Shown: positions 30,572 through 42,960 of the stretch, one piece after another
Numbering within the stretch: the first letter of the stretch is position 1
Layout: each line of letters begins with the position of its first letter
Assembly: GCA_024195585.1 (NCBI GenBank)
Contig: SWBL01000092.1
Coordinates: 62,001-126,000, forward strand
Length of the DNA stretch: 64,000 nt
From: Aureobasidium sp. EXF-3400
Lineage: Eukaryota; Ascomycota; Dothideomycetes; Dothideales; Saccotheciaceae
Direction: 5' to 3'
Notes under the pieces: model-generated
The model's database searches: none
What the model was told of the DNA's origin: nothing
What the model saw: only the letters and a program-made list of their open reading frames with translations
Program-made: the position numbers and the translations under genes

Positions 30572-32068
30572 TCAAACGCTGGCAACCTTGGGCTCGGCAA
30601 AGGGAGTATCAGGTCTCTCAGCATGGATAGATTTGACAGAAGTGGTAGCCTTTGCTCTGAGAGCCTCACGAATGTCCTCAACACTTCTCTGTTCCCAACC
30701 TTCGTAACCAGTAGCACTGAGGGGGTGCAGTACACGATTGTTAGGAGCACGTGCCCATTCTTCAACACGAGGAGGAGGAATGCTGGTCATGACATCAATG
30801 TCGGCAGCTAGTTCGCGGCAGTATTCGTCGAGGGGCAGGTCGTTGACGTCGTTGCCGAAAGGGTTCTCAATTTCGGTGCCACTAATAAAGGGTTAGTTTG
30901 ATCAAGCAGTATATGGGAAGCAGAGAAGGATGGTATACATCTTACTGAGACCGAGGATGATGTAGGCGGCAAGCATGGTTCCTGGGATGGTAACCCAGTC
31001 TAGGTAATTGTACAACTGGAATGGCAAGACAAGGACGTATGCCCAGGTGATCTGAGAGATGGAAATGGTGTAGGCAATGGGCAGAGGAGTGTTCAAAACA
31101 CGCTCAGTGCCGGTGAGGACATCTGCCAGCGAACCGATGTTGTTCATGCTCCAAGTTTGATGGATGGGACCGGGCATGAGCTTCTCCTGCATGACATGTT
31201 CCATGTATGAAGACAGGTAGGTCAAGATCTCGAGTGGTGGATTGCCCAGATTCTGGTATCATGATTAGCATAATCTCCATGGATTCTGGTCGACGCAGCT
31301 TACATCGTTGGCGCGCTTGATCAGCTTGCGAGGGTTGGATTCAGCGAAAGAGACACCCAGATATTCGCCGGCAGACTTCCATGGTGTGGTCATTCCCTTG
31401 CGAAGGGCGACTTGGTCAGCCGTGCCGGCCATCAGGTTAAGATGGGCAACCAATGGTTCCAGATCCGGGTACTCAATGGCGGGCTCGAAGCGCAGGCGGT
31501 GCTTCAGAGCAACGGCGAAGGCATTGACGAGATTCAGGGCACTCAGCTTGTCCAACAGATCGCGTTTGCCGAGCTCCTCGGACTCGTGGTGTCGCTCTTC
31601 GACGTGTACCCAGATCAGGCGTGCCATGTTGCGAGCAGTCAGCATCAGCTGCGACCAGTACTTGCGTCCGTCATTGTAGCGCTCATATGCTGTTGACGAG
31701 CGGAACGACAAAGCCAGACCGACCACGAAACCCAGCACTGTCAGCAGGAGAGAGTTGATGCCCAGTTTGAAAACGAATTTGGAGATCAACGTGATCATAG
31801 TAGCCCAGCCACCAATGAAAAGAAGCGGAAGAATCATCTTTGGCAGAACACTGCCATGAAGGCGCATGAAGAAGGGCAATTTCGAGTGTCGTGCCATGTC
31901 TCTGGGACCAGCGAAATAGTCCTCCATCTCGAGGTGGTGAGGTTGCGGTCTGCGGGATGAAGCATGGAAGCCCTGAGCTTTCCAAGTTGCCTCACGAGAG
32001 ACATTGACAGATGGAGTGCCGGTAGACATGGTGGCCGTGGTGCTTCCTGCAAAATCTGACGAAGCCAT
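30572..32068 (-). CDS. Bestrophin/UPF0187-family anion channel protein
   Basis: Predicted membrane protein of the bestrophin-like family (chloride or anion channels). Three exons: 32068-31304, 31252-30939 and 30881-30572, giving 462 aa in frame. Introns are 51 bp (GTAAGC, branch GCTAAT) and 57 bp (GTATAC, branch ACTAAC). Residues ~75-140 carry two hydrophobic segments and the motif FRSSTAYERYNDGRKYW, a family signature. Exon 2 has the second membrane pair (WAYVLVLPFQLYNYLDWVTI). The exon 2-3 junction restores GLSKIGTEIENPFGND, the conserved cytosolic loop. The ATG at 32068 is preferred; an in-frame ATG at 32149 adds 27 residues. A shorter donor choice after GLS would break the frame. Confidence 0.85.
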
Positions 32069-32403
32069 GCCGCTTGGTTGTTGAGTTGATTGCGCTGAAT
32101 TGACTCGAGCGGACGAGTTTGTGAATGGCAAAAGAAGAAAATCAAGCAAGTGAACAAAGAATCAAGCAACAAAGGAATGTAATCGAGACTGGGTAAGTGA
32201 GTGAACGCAGTTGTCGAAAGATCAAAGTGCGGTTTCGACAACAAAGAATACCGTCGTGTTTCATCATGTACTCCGTAGCATGCAGTAATCACGGCGCCAC
32301 TGGGTCAAGGCTCTTTTGCAATACGAATAACTAGCTGCGCAAACAGACGACGAATCAATCGATGCAGCGCGCGGTCCGTCACATTTTGTTTGAGGCTGTG
32401 CAA

Positions 32404-33774
32404 TATGCAAGAAAAGAAAAGCTCATCAAAACCTCCCCTGAGCAAGAGTGACAGTGCAGATCTTTTCTCCGCTCAATTGAACCTGGGGATCTTGAAAGCT
32501 GACACGCGACATTTCGGCTGCACCCGCTCGACCACGAAACTCAGCATCAGTCTTTCCAATGTTGAACGCCTCAAGGAATGTTTACAGGCCTGATCCATGC
32601 CATACTCTGATGTATATCAGGACATGCTGACCACTGATTCACAAGACTGAAAATCCGCTCGTCTTTCTCTCCGCCTCAGCGTTTGCAACCGCCCCTGACT
32701 CGCCGAGAAAGCCTCTCTTGGCTGTTGTTTCGTCTTCGTCATCGCTTACCAAAACACGTCGCGGCCTCTGCGTCTACTCCATCGTGTCAGATCCACCGCT
32801 ATACAGCACGAACCTTTTCAGTAGAGGGAGTTTCCATCTATATCGCTCGGTCCAACCACCACCGAGCTGGTCAACCATACTGGCAATCGTCAGGCTATGC
32901 ACGCAGCTGCAAGACTACCATATCCATGAACGCTTGTCCGCCTCGATATACTCGCATGAGAATACAGCAAGCTTGAAAGAGAAGACTCAGAAGCACACAC
33001 AATGAGGGATGCGAAAGGCATCTACATCACTATGCCCTCGAGCTCGTGTCAAGCTACATCCTTGTGGATAACAATCCACATTCACATGGCCAGTCAGTAC
33101 CACCTGTTCAGAAGGTCTCTGGTTTCCCCATCCAAGATGGTCTACGTGGCTCCCTGGACCTACAGCGAGACAGATCTTTTGTGTACCAAGCTATCGCTTT
33201 TGGCCGTGAGAGAATGAGGTAAGGGGCGCTCAAGTGCGTATATGGTTCATTGAATAAACTTGGGTCTCCACAAGGTAGTGGTGTAGAAACGCTCGAAGCC
33301 GTTCCGTCCGAGCTAGATTTTATTGGTAAGAAAGTCCCTCTGCCCGGCCGACTGTCCGAGGGTTCGACAACTTTCGAGATGTTTAACCTATGAGGTCCAC
33401 TGACTGAGAAAAGCCTCTACATGGATTGCCCTCATAGTCGTGGCTGAAAAGAAATTCGTGCTCCCTAATCTTGTGAGTATAAATAGACCATTCAAAGTTC
33501 GCCGCTCCGGATGCAATCACAGAAGCCTACGTCGCCCTCGTGGATCAATGCCAACCTACTACTGGCCTCAACAAGCCGCTGGAATATCGGGCCAACAAGA
33601 ACTGCCTCTGTGAAGCGGATGAGAAGCCGGTTCGAAGTCTGCAGTGTCATGCCAAAGACCATAAACAAGACACTCCACTTAGATTGGACCCTGATTGAAC
33701 AAATCTTGGCTTCTTCGGCAGAACCTTCCCGAGTATCCGCTCCTTTTCCCCCAGACTCAGCGGATCCACCCTAA
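32404..33774 (+). pseudogene. Multi-exon gene with broken frames, unknown function
   Basis: Several adjoining stretches look coding on the plus strand. ATG 32404 opens SSKPPLSKSDSADLFSAQLN. A frame from ~32650 to 32997 includes LQDYHIHERLSASIYSHEN. A frame at ~33000-33219 includes SGFPIQDGLRGSLDLQRDRS. After a 56-60 bp GTAAGG intron, GVETLEAVPSELDFI ends at another GTAAGA donor (~33333). A last part holds PDAITEAYVALVDQCQ, then ends EPSRVSAPFPPDSADPP at 33774. At least two joins need a small indel (one at a CA repeat near 33000). No domain was recognised. It is either a decayed gene or a mis-spliced reading of mine; the overall protein-like content makes a real former gene likely. Confidence 0.35.
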
Positions 33775-34126
33775 TGGTCTCGACCAAGCTATTCAACTCT
33801 CCTATTGCCAGTGCACTCGCTGTCAATTCCGGCAAACACGGTTTGATTAGATTTGGAAATCATGGAATATTCTGTCTTGTCCTTCCTTCTTTGCCCAAAT
33901 CGGTACTTTTCTCTTATATCTGCGTGGTTGACGTCCAACCGTTGAGCTTGTAATTCTTGCTTTGCAAGTTGTACTTGTGTGTAACTACCCATATCCACCC
34001 ATACGTACCTGCTGTTGTTTCAGCCCGCCAACATTGCAAGTATGTCACCTCTTTATAAGCTTCAGTCAGGCAGAAGAACTGTTCCTGATCGATCTTCAAT
34101 GGCAGAATCAAAAAGCACATCTCACC

Positions 34127-36249
34127 ATGTTGCTCGAAGACAAATCACAACCTCTGTCCAGGACTCCGACTCAAGTCTATGATATAATTGAGCTTTCGGA
34201 CACCGAGGACAGTATATCTGTCTGGAGTTGGTGTAAAACGAAACTGCCACATCTGATTGGCACACCGCTTTCTATCTTGTCATGGGCCTTCTCACTTCGC
34301 TTTCTGTTATTGCTTTGGCGGTCTCTCTGGGATGGAAGCGGCGGGCCAGGAATTGTTTCTGCATGCTATTTTGGTACCCAGGTCTCGTTGCTGAGTAAGT
34401 ATAAGCACAAGCTTTTCTACGACCATCACTGACAGACATACAGTCGCACGAGTGGCTGATGATGGATGGCGATTTCTCTGCACAAATCCTCGGTTGAGAC
34501 CCAGATTTCGACTCGTCGGTCCAACAGTCCCGCATGCTGATGTAATCATCACAACATGCGGCGAGGAAATCGACGTTGTCATGGACACTGTCCGAGCAGC
34601 ATGTGATCTTGACTATCCTGCAGACAGATACAGGGTACTGATCGCTGATGACGCTGCAAACCCGGACCTTGAGATCCAGATAGCAGCTCTGGCAACCAGG
34701 ACTCCAGTCACGCTCTTATACTATGCAAGAGCGACGAAAGGAGGCATGAAGGCAGGCAACATGAACTCGGCACTCAACTATCTGCATAGTCTCGGTGCAG
34801 CCGACTACTGCACCTTTTGTGATGTCGACATGATATTCGAACCGGAGTTCCTTTGCGCCACGCTTCCTCTGCTCATCAACGACGATCATGTTGGAGTCGC
34901 TGTCGTCCCCCAGGTAAGATCAAAGCAGAGGTCCTAATATTCTATTATCTGTGCTGACATATCACTTCCAACAGAGGTTCTATAACGTACCGACTAACGA
35001 TCCACTGTACCAAAGTCTCAATGTAGACGGCAAGTTCGACGAGATTCAACGTGACAGCATGAATTGTGCATGGGTGACAGGCCCTGGCGTCGTGTTCCGT
35101 TGCAGGGCGATCAGAGACATTGGAGGGTTCCCCGAAAACGCCTTGGCTGAAGATATCATTACTGGCTTCACACTTCAGGGTCGTGGATGGAAGGTCGTAT
35201 ACTGCCGTGAGGAGCTCCAGTTCGGTCTCGTCCCTGACACCTTCAAAGCTCACGTCACGCAAAGGATGAAATGGGTAAGTGATCTCGAGTGATAATCTGA
35301 TATTACGACTGCTGACAGATTCCAGTTCGTTGGTCGGCTGCGTAATTCCCGCAAGCTTGACTGTGCTATATTCTCGCCACTGGTGAGAGGCATGACATGG
35401 AAGCAGAGAGTTTCCGCAATCTGTCATTGCGCATCACCCATCGCATCCATGATGAACAGACCACTCTGTTCCTGGATCATTCTCCTGCTCATTGCTTCAG
35501 GACAACCACTTATCACTGCAAAGTCGAGCGATCTTCAGAACATCATATTCGTATACCTTCTCTCCAGGATCACAGCTTTCATCGAAGAATTGCTCGCAAG
35601 TACAGGTTGCGGCTATCTGGCTCTTCGCCGCAGGATCGAGGGTATGCAATGGCTACACACTCACCTGTTCTTTGCTCTCGCCAAAGACCTGTTCCCAAAG
35701 TCGCTGGCCGGACCTCGTATTGGATTTGTACCGACCGCGTTGGCAGAGTCAAAGATCCAGGAACGTCACCCTGATCGCCGCCCTGGACTTGTTCAACGGC
35801 TACGAGTGATGTTCCTCTATCAAGATCTGTGGTACCATGTTGTTGTAGTCGCAATTGCAGCAGCAGTCTTTACATTGGGACTTGTAAAAGCAGGCAACCA
35901 CGGAACTCTCCAGTACCTCCTGGCACACCTGCTGGTTCCCGGCGCTGCATGGAGCAGTCACTTTGCCTCGATAAGACCAATCGCATATGCAGTCGCACCT
36001 CCAACCATGCCAGAGCGACGGGAACTCATGTATCGGGATTACGCTCACCCAAGACCAGAGGCAAAAGAAAACGAGGATCATCTCCAACTACATCTGGAGG
36101 ATGAGTCTCACGGTCAAACATTCGAAGTCTGGCGACCAAAGGCGGAGCAGAAGCTCGAGAAGTGGGATGCCTGGGCCATCTTACCAGAGGTACCACGCAA
36201 TGTTGGGTTGATCTTCTGGGTTGTTGTTGGTCTGGGATTGTGGCAGTGA
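34127..36249 (+). CDS. Cellulose-synthase-like family 2 glycosyltransferase
   Basis: Membrane-bound processive-type GT2. Fungal relatives of this architecture (ZtGT2/FgGT2 type) are required for hyphal surface growth; the polymer is unsettled. Four exons: 34127-34394, 34444-34913, 34975-35274 and 35326-36249, total 653 aa in frame, introns 49-61 bp. After one or two N-terminal membrane helices (about residues 45-75) come the first catalytic Asp in VLIADDAAN, the DxD in FCDVDMIF, TGPGVVFR, the ED motif in ENALAEDIITG, and TQRMKW as the Q..RW-like motif. The C-terminal half holds several membrane helices (WIILLLIASGQPLI; VVVVAIAAAVFTLGL). All four catalytic signatures are present, so it should be active. 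Confidence 0.88.
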
Positions 36250-36562
36250 TTTTCTGCCATCCTGACAAACCTTACTAGAAGGATAGAACGAATGGATCAG
36301 CATACGCAACGTTGTGCTGCTAGTACAAATCAAATATTGAATCAGACATGACTGTCGGGACGTAAGGATGTACCCTCAATCTGTTCGACATGTTCGAATG
36401 ACTCTCACTTTTTGTGCTCGTTTGCAAGACAGTATGTGTGAACCAAGACAGGCATGTTGACAAGCAGATAAGTACCGTTTGTCAGAGCCTCGAGAGCACT
36501 ACAAAAGCTTTTCATCAACCACGGACGGGCAAAACGAGAGAATCACCACCTGGGCAAAAGCA
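36250..36562. other. 3' flank of the GT2 gene
   Basis: No gene or repeat recognised. Confidence 0.4.
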
Positions 36563-36633
36563 TGTCGCAGCCGTGAATCGAACACGGGGCTCGTGCATGG
36601 CAAGCACGAATTTTACCACTAAACCACTGCGAC
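36563..36633 (-). tRNA. tRNA-Gly(GCC)
   Basis: 71 nt, no intron. Acceptor GTCGCAG/CTGCGAC pairs 7 of 7. The D arm is GTTTAGTGGTAAAAT, the anticodon loop TTGCCAT between TCGTGC and GCACGA, and the T arm CCGTG-TTCGATT-CACGG. Discriminator is A. Confidence 0.92.
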
Positions 36634-37036
36634 TTAGTTGAAGCAGCGAAAACTTAGTCACAATATAATTTACCAGGGGCGGGGCTCGAACTTGAATTTT
36701 CACCAAACCGCGTTCTGGACTGTCTCAAAAGGTCACGAAGATATCATTGCATCTCAACACCATGTTCTCCTCAATTCTTACGAGCATACCTCTTCTTTAC
36801 ATCAAGTACGACTAATGACACAGTCAAACATGAGGAAAAAGAATACAAACAACTGTCTAGATAGAAAGTAAACGCGGCAAATCTCCATGTCCAACGCCAA
36901 CCCTGTCCGCCAAGCCAGGCTTCACCACCAAAAAAAAAATCTCCAAAATCTTTTTCTCCTCACCCACCACCTCTGCCACTAGAACGACATAGTGCATGAG
37001 AAGAATCAAAAAGAACAGACAGCTGTGTTTAGGAAT
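36634..37036. other. Spacer between tRNA genes
   Basis: A T-arm-like string, GTTCGAGCC, occurs on the minus strand near 36690, but no full tRNA folds around it. A poly-A run is at ~36930. Confidence 0.4.
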
Positions 37037-37127
37037 AGCCGAAGGCGGGGCTCGAACCCGCGACCTTGAGGTTTGGAATATCTGAGAAGATAAGAGCCAC
37101 ACGCTCTACCGATTGAGCTACCCCGGC
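37037..37127 (-). tRNA. tRNA-Lys(CTT) with intron
   Basis: 91 nt. Acceptor GCCGGGG/CTTCGGC (two G-U pairs), D arm GCTC-AATCGGTA-GAGC, anticodon loop CTCTTA followed by a ~18-nt intron, T arm GCGGG-TTCGAGC-CCCGC. The anticodon stem TGTGG/CCTCA has one U-U mismatch. Confidence 0.88.
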
Positions 37128-37910
37128 AGGTCTGATGATCAAGTTCACTGAGTGAACTGGCTGCTGACTGATGAAAGCCGAATCAGCTCATCAGTATATA
37201 TACTCTCAATTTTCTGAAGGACTGCACGAGAGCTGGACTACATGCAATCGCTTTCGGCATACTAAATTCGCTGTCTGATCGATCGCATAGGTTGGACAAA
37301 GGCATGACTTGCTGTCATTCTGCTTGGATTAGATGCTCATCGTTGTTTCTAACTGATTTGCAAAACGCTCAGGATCGGTCAAATGGCTCATTCAGTTTGC
37401 ATTGGAATGAGAATTGTGAAGCCTATGTTCGGAGAAAAGTATTAATCGACGGCAGTGTATCACAACAGCAACAAGACGATTAGGGTTCGGTAGCAGATAT
37501 ACATCAAAGCCGGTTGCATACCTAGAGATCACAACTCTGGATCAGAATACTAGTAGGTATGCAAGTTGAGTGAAAGTCAGGGTGGTTCCAGCAGCCTGTT
37601 TGACTGGTGTAAAAATCCAATACCTCCAAGGACTATCCACAAGCACTCGATCGAAACAAGACAACAGCAGTCTCTCACTTTGTGCACCTAGAAACACACC
37701 TGTCAAGTACATAGGACGATGTAGCAGGGAACACCAAGCAGACCAGAGACGCATCAGAGAATGTATACAGCATTGCATGAGCTACATACGTTCGAGCAAA
37801 AGTTCTAGTGAAAGCAAGTTCGTTCCAGTCGTGAGACATCATCCTTTTACTCTAGCCATTAAGCACCCTCTCATCTTAACAACTTTTCAACGTCTCCCAA
37901 TCTCGAGGAC
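37128..37910. other. Intergenic region 3' of the SNF2 gene
   Basis: No gene, tRNA or repeat was recognised. Confidence 0.45.
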
Positions 37911-40900
37911 TTAGTCTTGCTCCTCTTTTTCTTGGAAAGCCATCATCATGAGTTTGCGCTTCTCGGCCTGAATGTCCAGTGTGCGCTCTTCGATACTGCC
38001 TTCCATAACAAGACGAAAGACACTAATCTTCTCTGTCTGTCCCAGGCGATGCACACGATCAACGGCCTGGTCTTCGATGGCAGGAGCCCACCAGCTGTCC
38101 GAGAGGATAACTTGGTTGGCAGCGACGAGATTCAGACCCACGCTGCACACGCCTAAGCTCGCCAACATGATTGTGCAATCCGGATCTTCCTCGAGGGCGT
38201 GTAATGCTGAGTCTCGAAGTCTAACGGACATGGTGCCATCGAGTCTGCAGTATTTGTAACCATCGCGGTCGAGTCTAGCCTGTACGATATCGAGGAACTT
38301 GGTCTGTCACATTCAGAGTCAGCGATCGCACATCTGCTGACATTTTCAAGATCACATACCCAGTGAGAGAAGACAACAGTCTTGTTACCTGTACCTTTTG
38401 ACGCCTTGAGGATCTCGATGAGCGCTTCAAGTTTGGTGTTGCTAGCATCAAAATCGATGGAATCATCTCTAGCCTCATCACCAAAGTCATTGGCTGGTTG
38501 AACAAGAACTGAATTGTCCTTGAGCTCTGCGCGACACATTGGGCATTTCTGCTGTGTTTCAATGACACGCTCAATGCACTCCCTGCCAAACACATGAGCG
38601 CAAGGTGTGATGACAGGATTGTGCAAGTCGTCCAGGCAAACAGCACATTCTTCTTGAGATTGAATGCTCAGCGAAAGCATATCTTGCAATGCCTTCATGT
38701 TCTCCGGCGTCAATTCGACGACCTTTTGCTTTTGGATTTGTTCCATCAGATTAGTCACCCGCTCTGAGCACATCTGCCAGTGATTGCAGACCTGACGTAG
38801 GCGGAGAAGGATCTAGGATAACACGTCAGAAGATGCCTCGATAATCGGATAATTGATAGCGTCTCACCTCCAGCAAGTACCGATACGTTTCAGAAGCCTT
38901 TTGGCCCTCAACCTTGTGGAAGGATGACAGAGTGCCTTGAGCTTCTTTGAACAGTGCCGCATATCTTTCCTTTTCCTTGTCTGCGAACTCAATGCGATGA
39001 ACAAACTCGGACAACTCTGGCAGCTTGAGATCAACAAACTTCATCTCCTTACGACGGCGCAAGGTGAACGAAGACATGATTGCCTGAAGAAGAGCAATTG
39101 CACTTGAGTCGTTGTTCTTGACTGGACGAACGAGGACACTGTTGAAGACTTCCAACTTCTCCAATCCTCCAGTGATTCCAATGAATCGGAGTAAGGAGTA
39201 GAGATCCTTCAGTGAGTTGATGATGGGTGTGCCAGTCAGTACCCAACGCGAGCGCGCAAGCACAGCAGTGACAGCACTAGCACTTTTGCTAGTTGGGTTT
39301 CGAACGTTGTGTCCTTCGTCAAGAATAACACGGCGCCAGTGCACCGAGTACAGACCTTTTGATTTGGGTGGTTTACCGCCTGAAGCCCAATCGCTCGCAA
39401 GGGTCTGATAAGTAGTGATTACGACATCGTACTCCGAAAAGTCCTTAGGGCCCATCGACTTCTTCCCAGCTCCATGGTAGGTGTACACACGTAAAGGCTG
39501 ATCCTTGCGTACATGTCTTGCAATCTAGATATGTCAGCGTGGTACGGTTAAATACATCCTGTGGTCTTACCTGATCGCTCCAGTTCGACATTACAGACAG
39601 AGGTGCGACGATTAGTGTAGCACTCGATTCGCCTTGTTGACTTGGCGTAAAGTCTTCGAGGTCCGACACCAACAATGAAATCATTTCCAGTGTTTTTCCG
39701 AGACCCATGTCGTCAGCAAGGATGCCACCACTTGCAAGAACGGGCTCCTTGTCTTTGATGGAAAAGTTGGTTGCAATGTTTGTGAATGCGTTAGGATAAC
39801 GCTCGTGCCTGCGCCAAAGCTGTACGAAGTCTTTGGAGCCCTTGGCAGGAACCTTGGGATTCTCTTTGTCAAGCATCCACGCCAGTGCTTGAAGCTGGTA
39901 CGGGAGCATAGTTGTACTGAGTCGCATGGGCTGCTTGGCCTTGACCATAGCTGCAAGATCGTCCTCGGAAGTACCAAACTGTTCTGCAGCTCGGCTGACA
40001 TCTCTCGGATTGAAGCGTTCACTACCACTGATGATGTCTTGCATAGTCTGCTCTTGGCTACCACCAAGACCAGGTGCTTGTGAAGCTGTGAACTGAGAAT
40101 TGGCAGCTCTCTTTCGTTCCACGGTTTGCTCCATCTTCTTCTGGTCGCGCTCAAACCTACTAATGTCCTGAGTTGGCAACCTGTCAACCATCATACGCTC
40201 ACGCACTTCTTCACTCAAGGGTGAGCTGAGAGGAGGCCCGAAGAAGTTGATTGCGACTGGACAGTCAAATTGACCGATGTTTCAGAGAGCGACCCTTCCA
40301 TGAGAAGCCCGCCGTTATCGATGTACTTTGCGAGCTTGGCTGCCACATTTCTGCAATACCTTGATTAGTGCGCTGCTCTCACGAATCAACGAATATCATG
40401 ATAGTGTACCTTCCGATGTGACCAATTTGCTCACTCATCATGTTGTCGATTCGAACTTCTAAGTTTAGTGGATGACCTCAAGAACTGCTCCTTCGACAAC
40501 TTACTAGCATTGGAGTCATAGGGGTCAGTCGGCTCTCGCTTGATGGTAATCCTCTCTCCGACAGTTGCGAAGCCTGTGTAGAAGCGAACACCAACGATTT
40601 TAGTATCGAGAGAGCCATACTTTTGATACTGTTCATGGGCTACAGGAGCAGACTGCGACGAGTCCACATTTTCGAAGATCTCGTTGTCTTCTTCCTGAAG
40701 CCAAGCGTCGCGTTCAGCCTGACTGTGTTGCTGAGGTGGAGTCCATGGTGGGACTTGAGCTGTGCGACTTCTTTACGATGAAGGACTTGGTTGTGTCCAC
40801 GACGGAGTACGAGCAAAACTTCGCTCTTTACCAGCAGCAGAGCTTGGACCGGAGGAGCGTTGTGAGTGTGAAGGTGTGCGTGTTGAAGATGTGCGCGACG

Positions 40901-41027
40901 TTTTGGGCGTCGAACGCGTCTCGTCCTCCGTAAGGTCAACCACCTCGCGCTTACGCTTCGAGGAATCATAAGTTTGCCCTTGCTTCGCACCGTTAGGCGC
41001 CATCCAAGGAATGGATCTAGGAGGCAT
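37911..41027 (-). CDS. HIRAN-SNF2-RING helicase, Rad5/HLTF-like (apparent 1-nt frameshift)
   Basis: Predicted dsDNA translocase and E3 ligase of the Rad5/HLTF type, linked in known members to post-replication repair by PCNA polyubiquitination and fork remodelling. Seven exons: 41027-40832, 40759-40505, 40458-40410, 40350-39571, 39524-38868, 38812-38360 and 38303-37911, ~927 aa. Order: SUMO-binding-like VVDLTED, HIRAN (YGSLDTKIVGVRFYTGFATV), Walker A DDMGLGKT, motif II DEGH, a C3HC4 RING inserted between helicase lobes (CAVCLDDLHNP..CPMC), then SVGLNL and DQAVDRVHRLGQ. All introns are canonical, but exon 4 changes phase near 40267-40273 (minus strand, at a TTT run). One added T would give VNFDCPVAINFFG in frame. 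It could be a real null allele or an error. Confidence 0.82.
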
Positions 41028-41428
41028 CTTGCGCGATATTTTTGTACGCAGATCGCATTGAATACCAAAAACCGTGAAGAGACCGATTCTGGACACAGCG
41101 TGGATCTTTCGTGTCGCGGGAAATCCGACATGCGTTAGTGAGGCCAAGACGTAGATCAAGCATACCCCGCACTAGCCTGATAAGGAAGGATGGCACAATG
41201 GAGCACATTAGAAATTCTGATTACTCTCTATATGCGTACATATTGTACGTGCAAGACGCAAACCGCGCCCTCAATGGTTGGTGTCATTTGAAGAAACAAA
41301 GAAGAAAGAAACAGATAGAAGAAAAAGTCATCATGTCAGACCAAGGCTGAGCTCATGGTCTGTCCCCACTCCAAACTCCAAGGTCTGGCTTTCTGTTGGT
41401 GTTGGTTTGTTGGTATTGTTGTTGTCCT
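41028..41428. other. Intergenic region
   Basis: Promoter side of the SNF2 gene and 3' flank of the GH76 gene. Nothing else was recognised. Confidence 0.4.
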
Positions 41429-42662
41429 TCAAATGCCTTGTACAGATGCTGCAGCAATCAAACCCATCAGAGCGGAGCTATGAGTCGACGCATCCGCCTT
41501 GCTATATGGCCCAGACCATTTGAGTCCGAGCCGGTTTTGCGAGTCGCGATCGTTCTTCCAGATGCTCTGAGCGTTGGTTTCCAAGAAGTTCTTGAAGCCT
41601 GGGTCTGAAGTCGCTGTATACAGCTGGGCTAGGTTCCTGGTGAATATGCCCTTGAACTGTGACACATCTCCTCCGCAACCCTTTTCGCAGCTATCGTGCA
41701 AGACACCGTTGCTGTCACCAAGAGTCTCGATAGCGGCCCATGCAATGTCTCTAGCGGTGACAAGGTATGAATCGTCGAAACTGGCTTTTGATAGTTCGAC
41801 CAATGCTCCAAGAATGACTCCTTGATTGTAGGACCAGACAGTGTAACCATTGTTCTCACAAGAGCCGTCCAATCCGTCGTTGATAGTGTTGTTCTTGGTG
41901 ATCAATCCAGATTTCTCAAACCACTGCCATTCCTTGACTGCCCAGTTGAGGTATTTGATGTTCCATGTCCGGCTAGCAAGATGAGCAGCGACACTCAAGA
42001 ATAATTCTATAGGGTGAGGTACAGTTAGCAGAGTTCTGTGAAAGAATAGGTGTGGTAAAAATTCAACGAGTCGGCTCGCAGGTTGGGCTCGACATCAATG
42101 AAATGGCATCCTGGACGCCGTCTCATCGACATCAACCAAAAATGGAAGACTGGTTCGTTGAACTTGTACCTTCAGCTTACGCACCATTGACAATCGAATT
42201 GACATAAGTCTTGTCCTTGTCCCACCAAATACCACCTCCGCAGTTGGTAGTCCAAGCCTTGGCCATGTCATCGAAGATCTGCTCTGCGACGGTGAGGTAC
42301 TTCTGATCTTTTGTCATGTCGTATGCCTTAATCCAGGCCAAGGCCCACCAGCCTTCATCATCGTAGAAGTCGCTTTTCGTCGTCCAGACATCCTTGTTGA
42401 TCTCAAAGGTGTTTTGGAGGGTGTCCAAAAAGTTGGATGTCGGATCCAGGCCTTGCATATCGGCCAGTGCAGTGATACACTCTGCGCTGTTCCACCATCC
42501 TGTACCATTGAACACTCCAGTACCCTGGTTGTACCATTTCATCAATGCATCAGAAGAAGATCGGGCATGGGAAAGGTAGTCGTAAGCTGGAGCAACTGGA
42601 GCAGCTTGTGAGAGAACGAAGCTCCCGAGGAGCGGTAGAAGATATTTTGACAATGGAGCCAT
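41429..42662 (-). CDS. Secreted GH76 alpha-1,6-mannanase-like enzyme
   Basis: Glycoside hydrolase family 76 enzymes cleave alpha-1,6-mannan. Fungal members (Dfg5/Dcw1 or secreted forms) act on wall mannoproteins or GPI anchors. Two exons, 42662-42185 and 42006-41429, give 351 aa. The 178-bp intron uses GTGCGT and TAG; the nearer GTAAGC donor would break the frame, while this one gives VNELFLSVAAHLA. A clear signal peptide (residues 1-20) ends at SQAAPVA. The catalytic Asp pair is D101-D102 in YDDEGWWALAW. Further family motifs are GIWWDKDKTYVN, TVWSYNQGVILGAL and GIFTRNLAQLY. There is no C-terminal GPI signal, so it is probably a soluble secreted form. Confidence 0.87.
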
Positions 42663-42960
42663 TGTTGAAGTATGTGATTAGATTGAGGACACAAGGATAA
42701 CAGAAGATAAATGTCTGCGAGCAACGGGTCTGCGCCTGAAAAGATCTTATAACTTGTTTCGAAGGAGTGGCCTGGCTGAGCAGTTTCGGCCCAGCCACAT
42801 AGCTAGTCCAACATGGTCGGTTTGGCGAACAAAGCTATATTGGTTGCCCAAAAATAAAGAGACTATAGCAGGATTAGGCGGTGCTTCATACAGATCATTC
42901 GCCTTGGCTGTTACAGCATGCCTGATTCTGATATGGTTCGCGCAGGTGAGACGGTGACAG

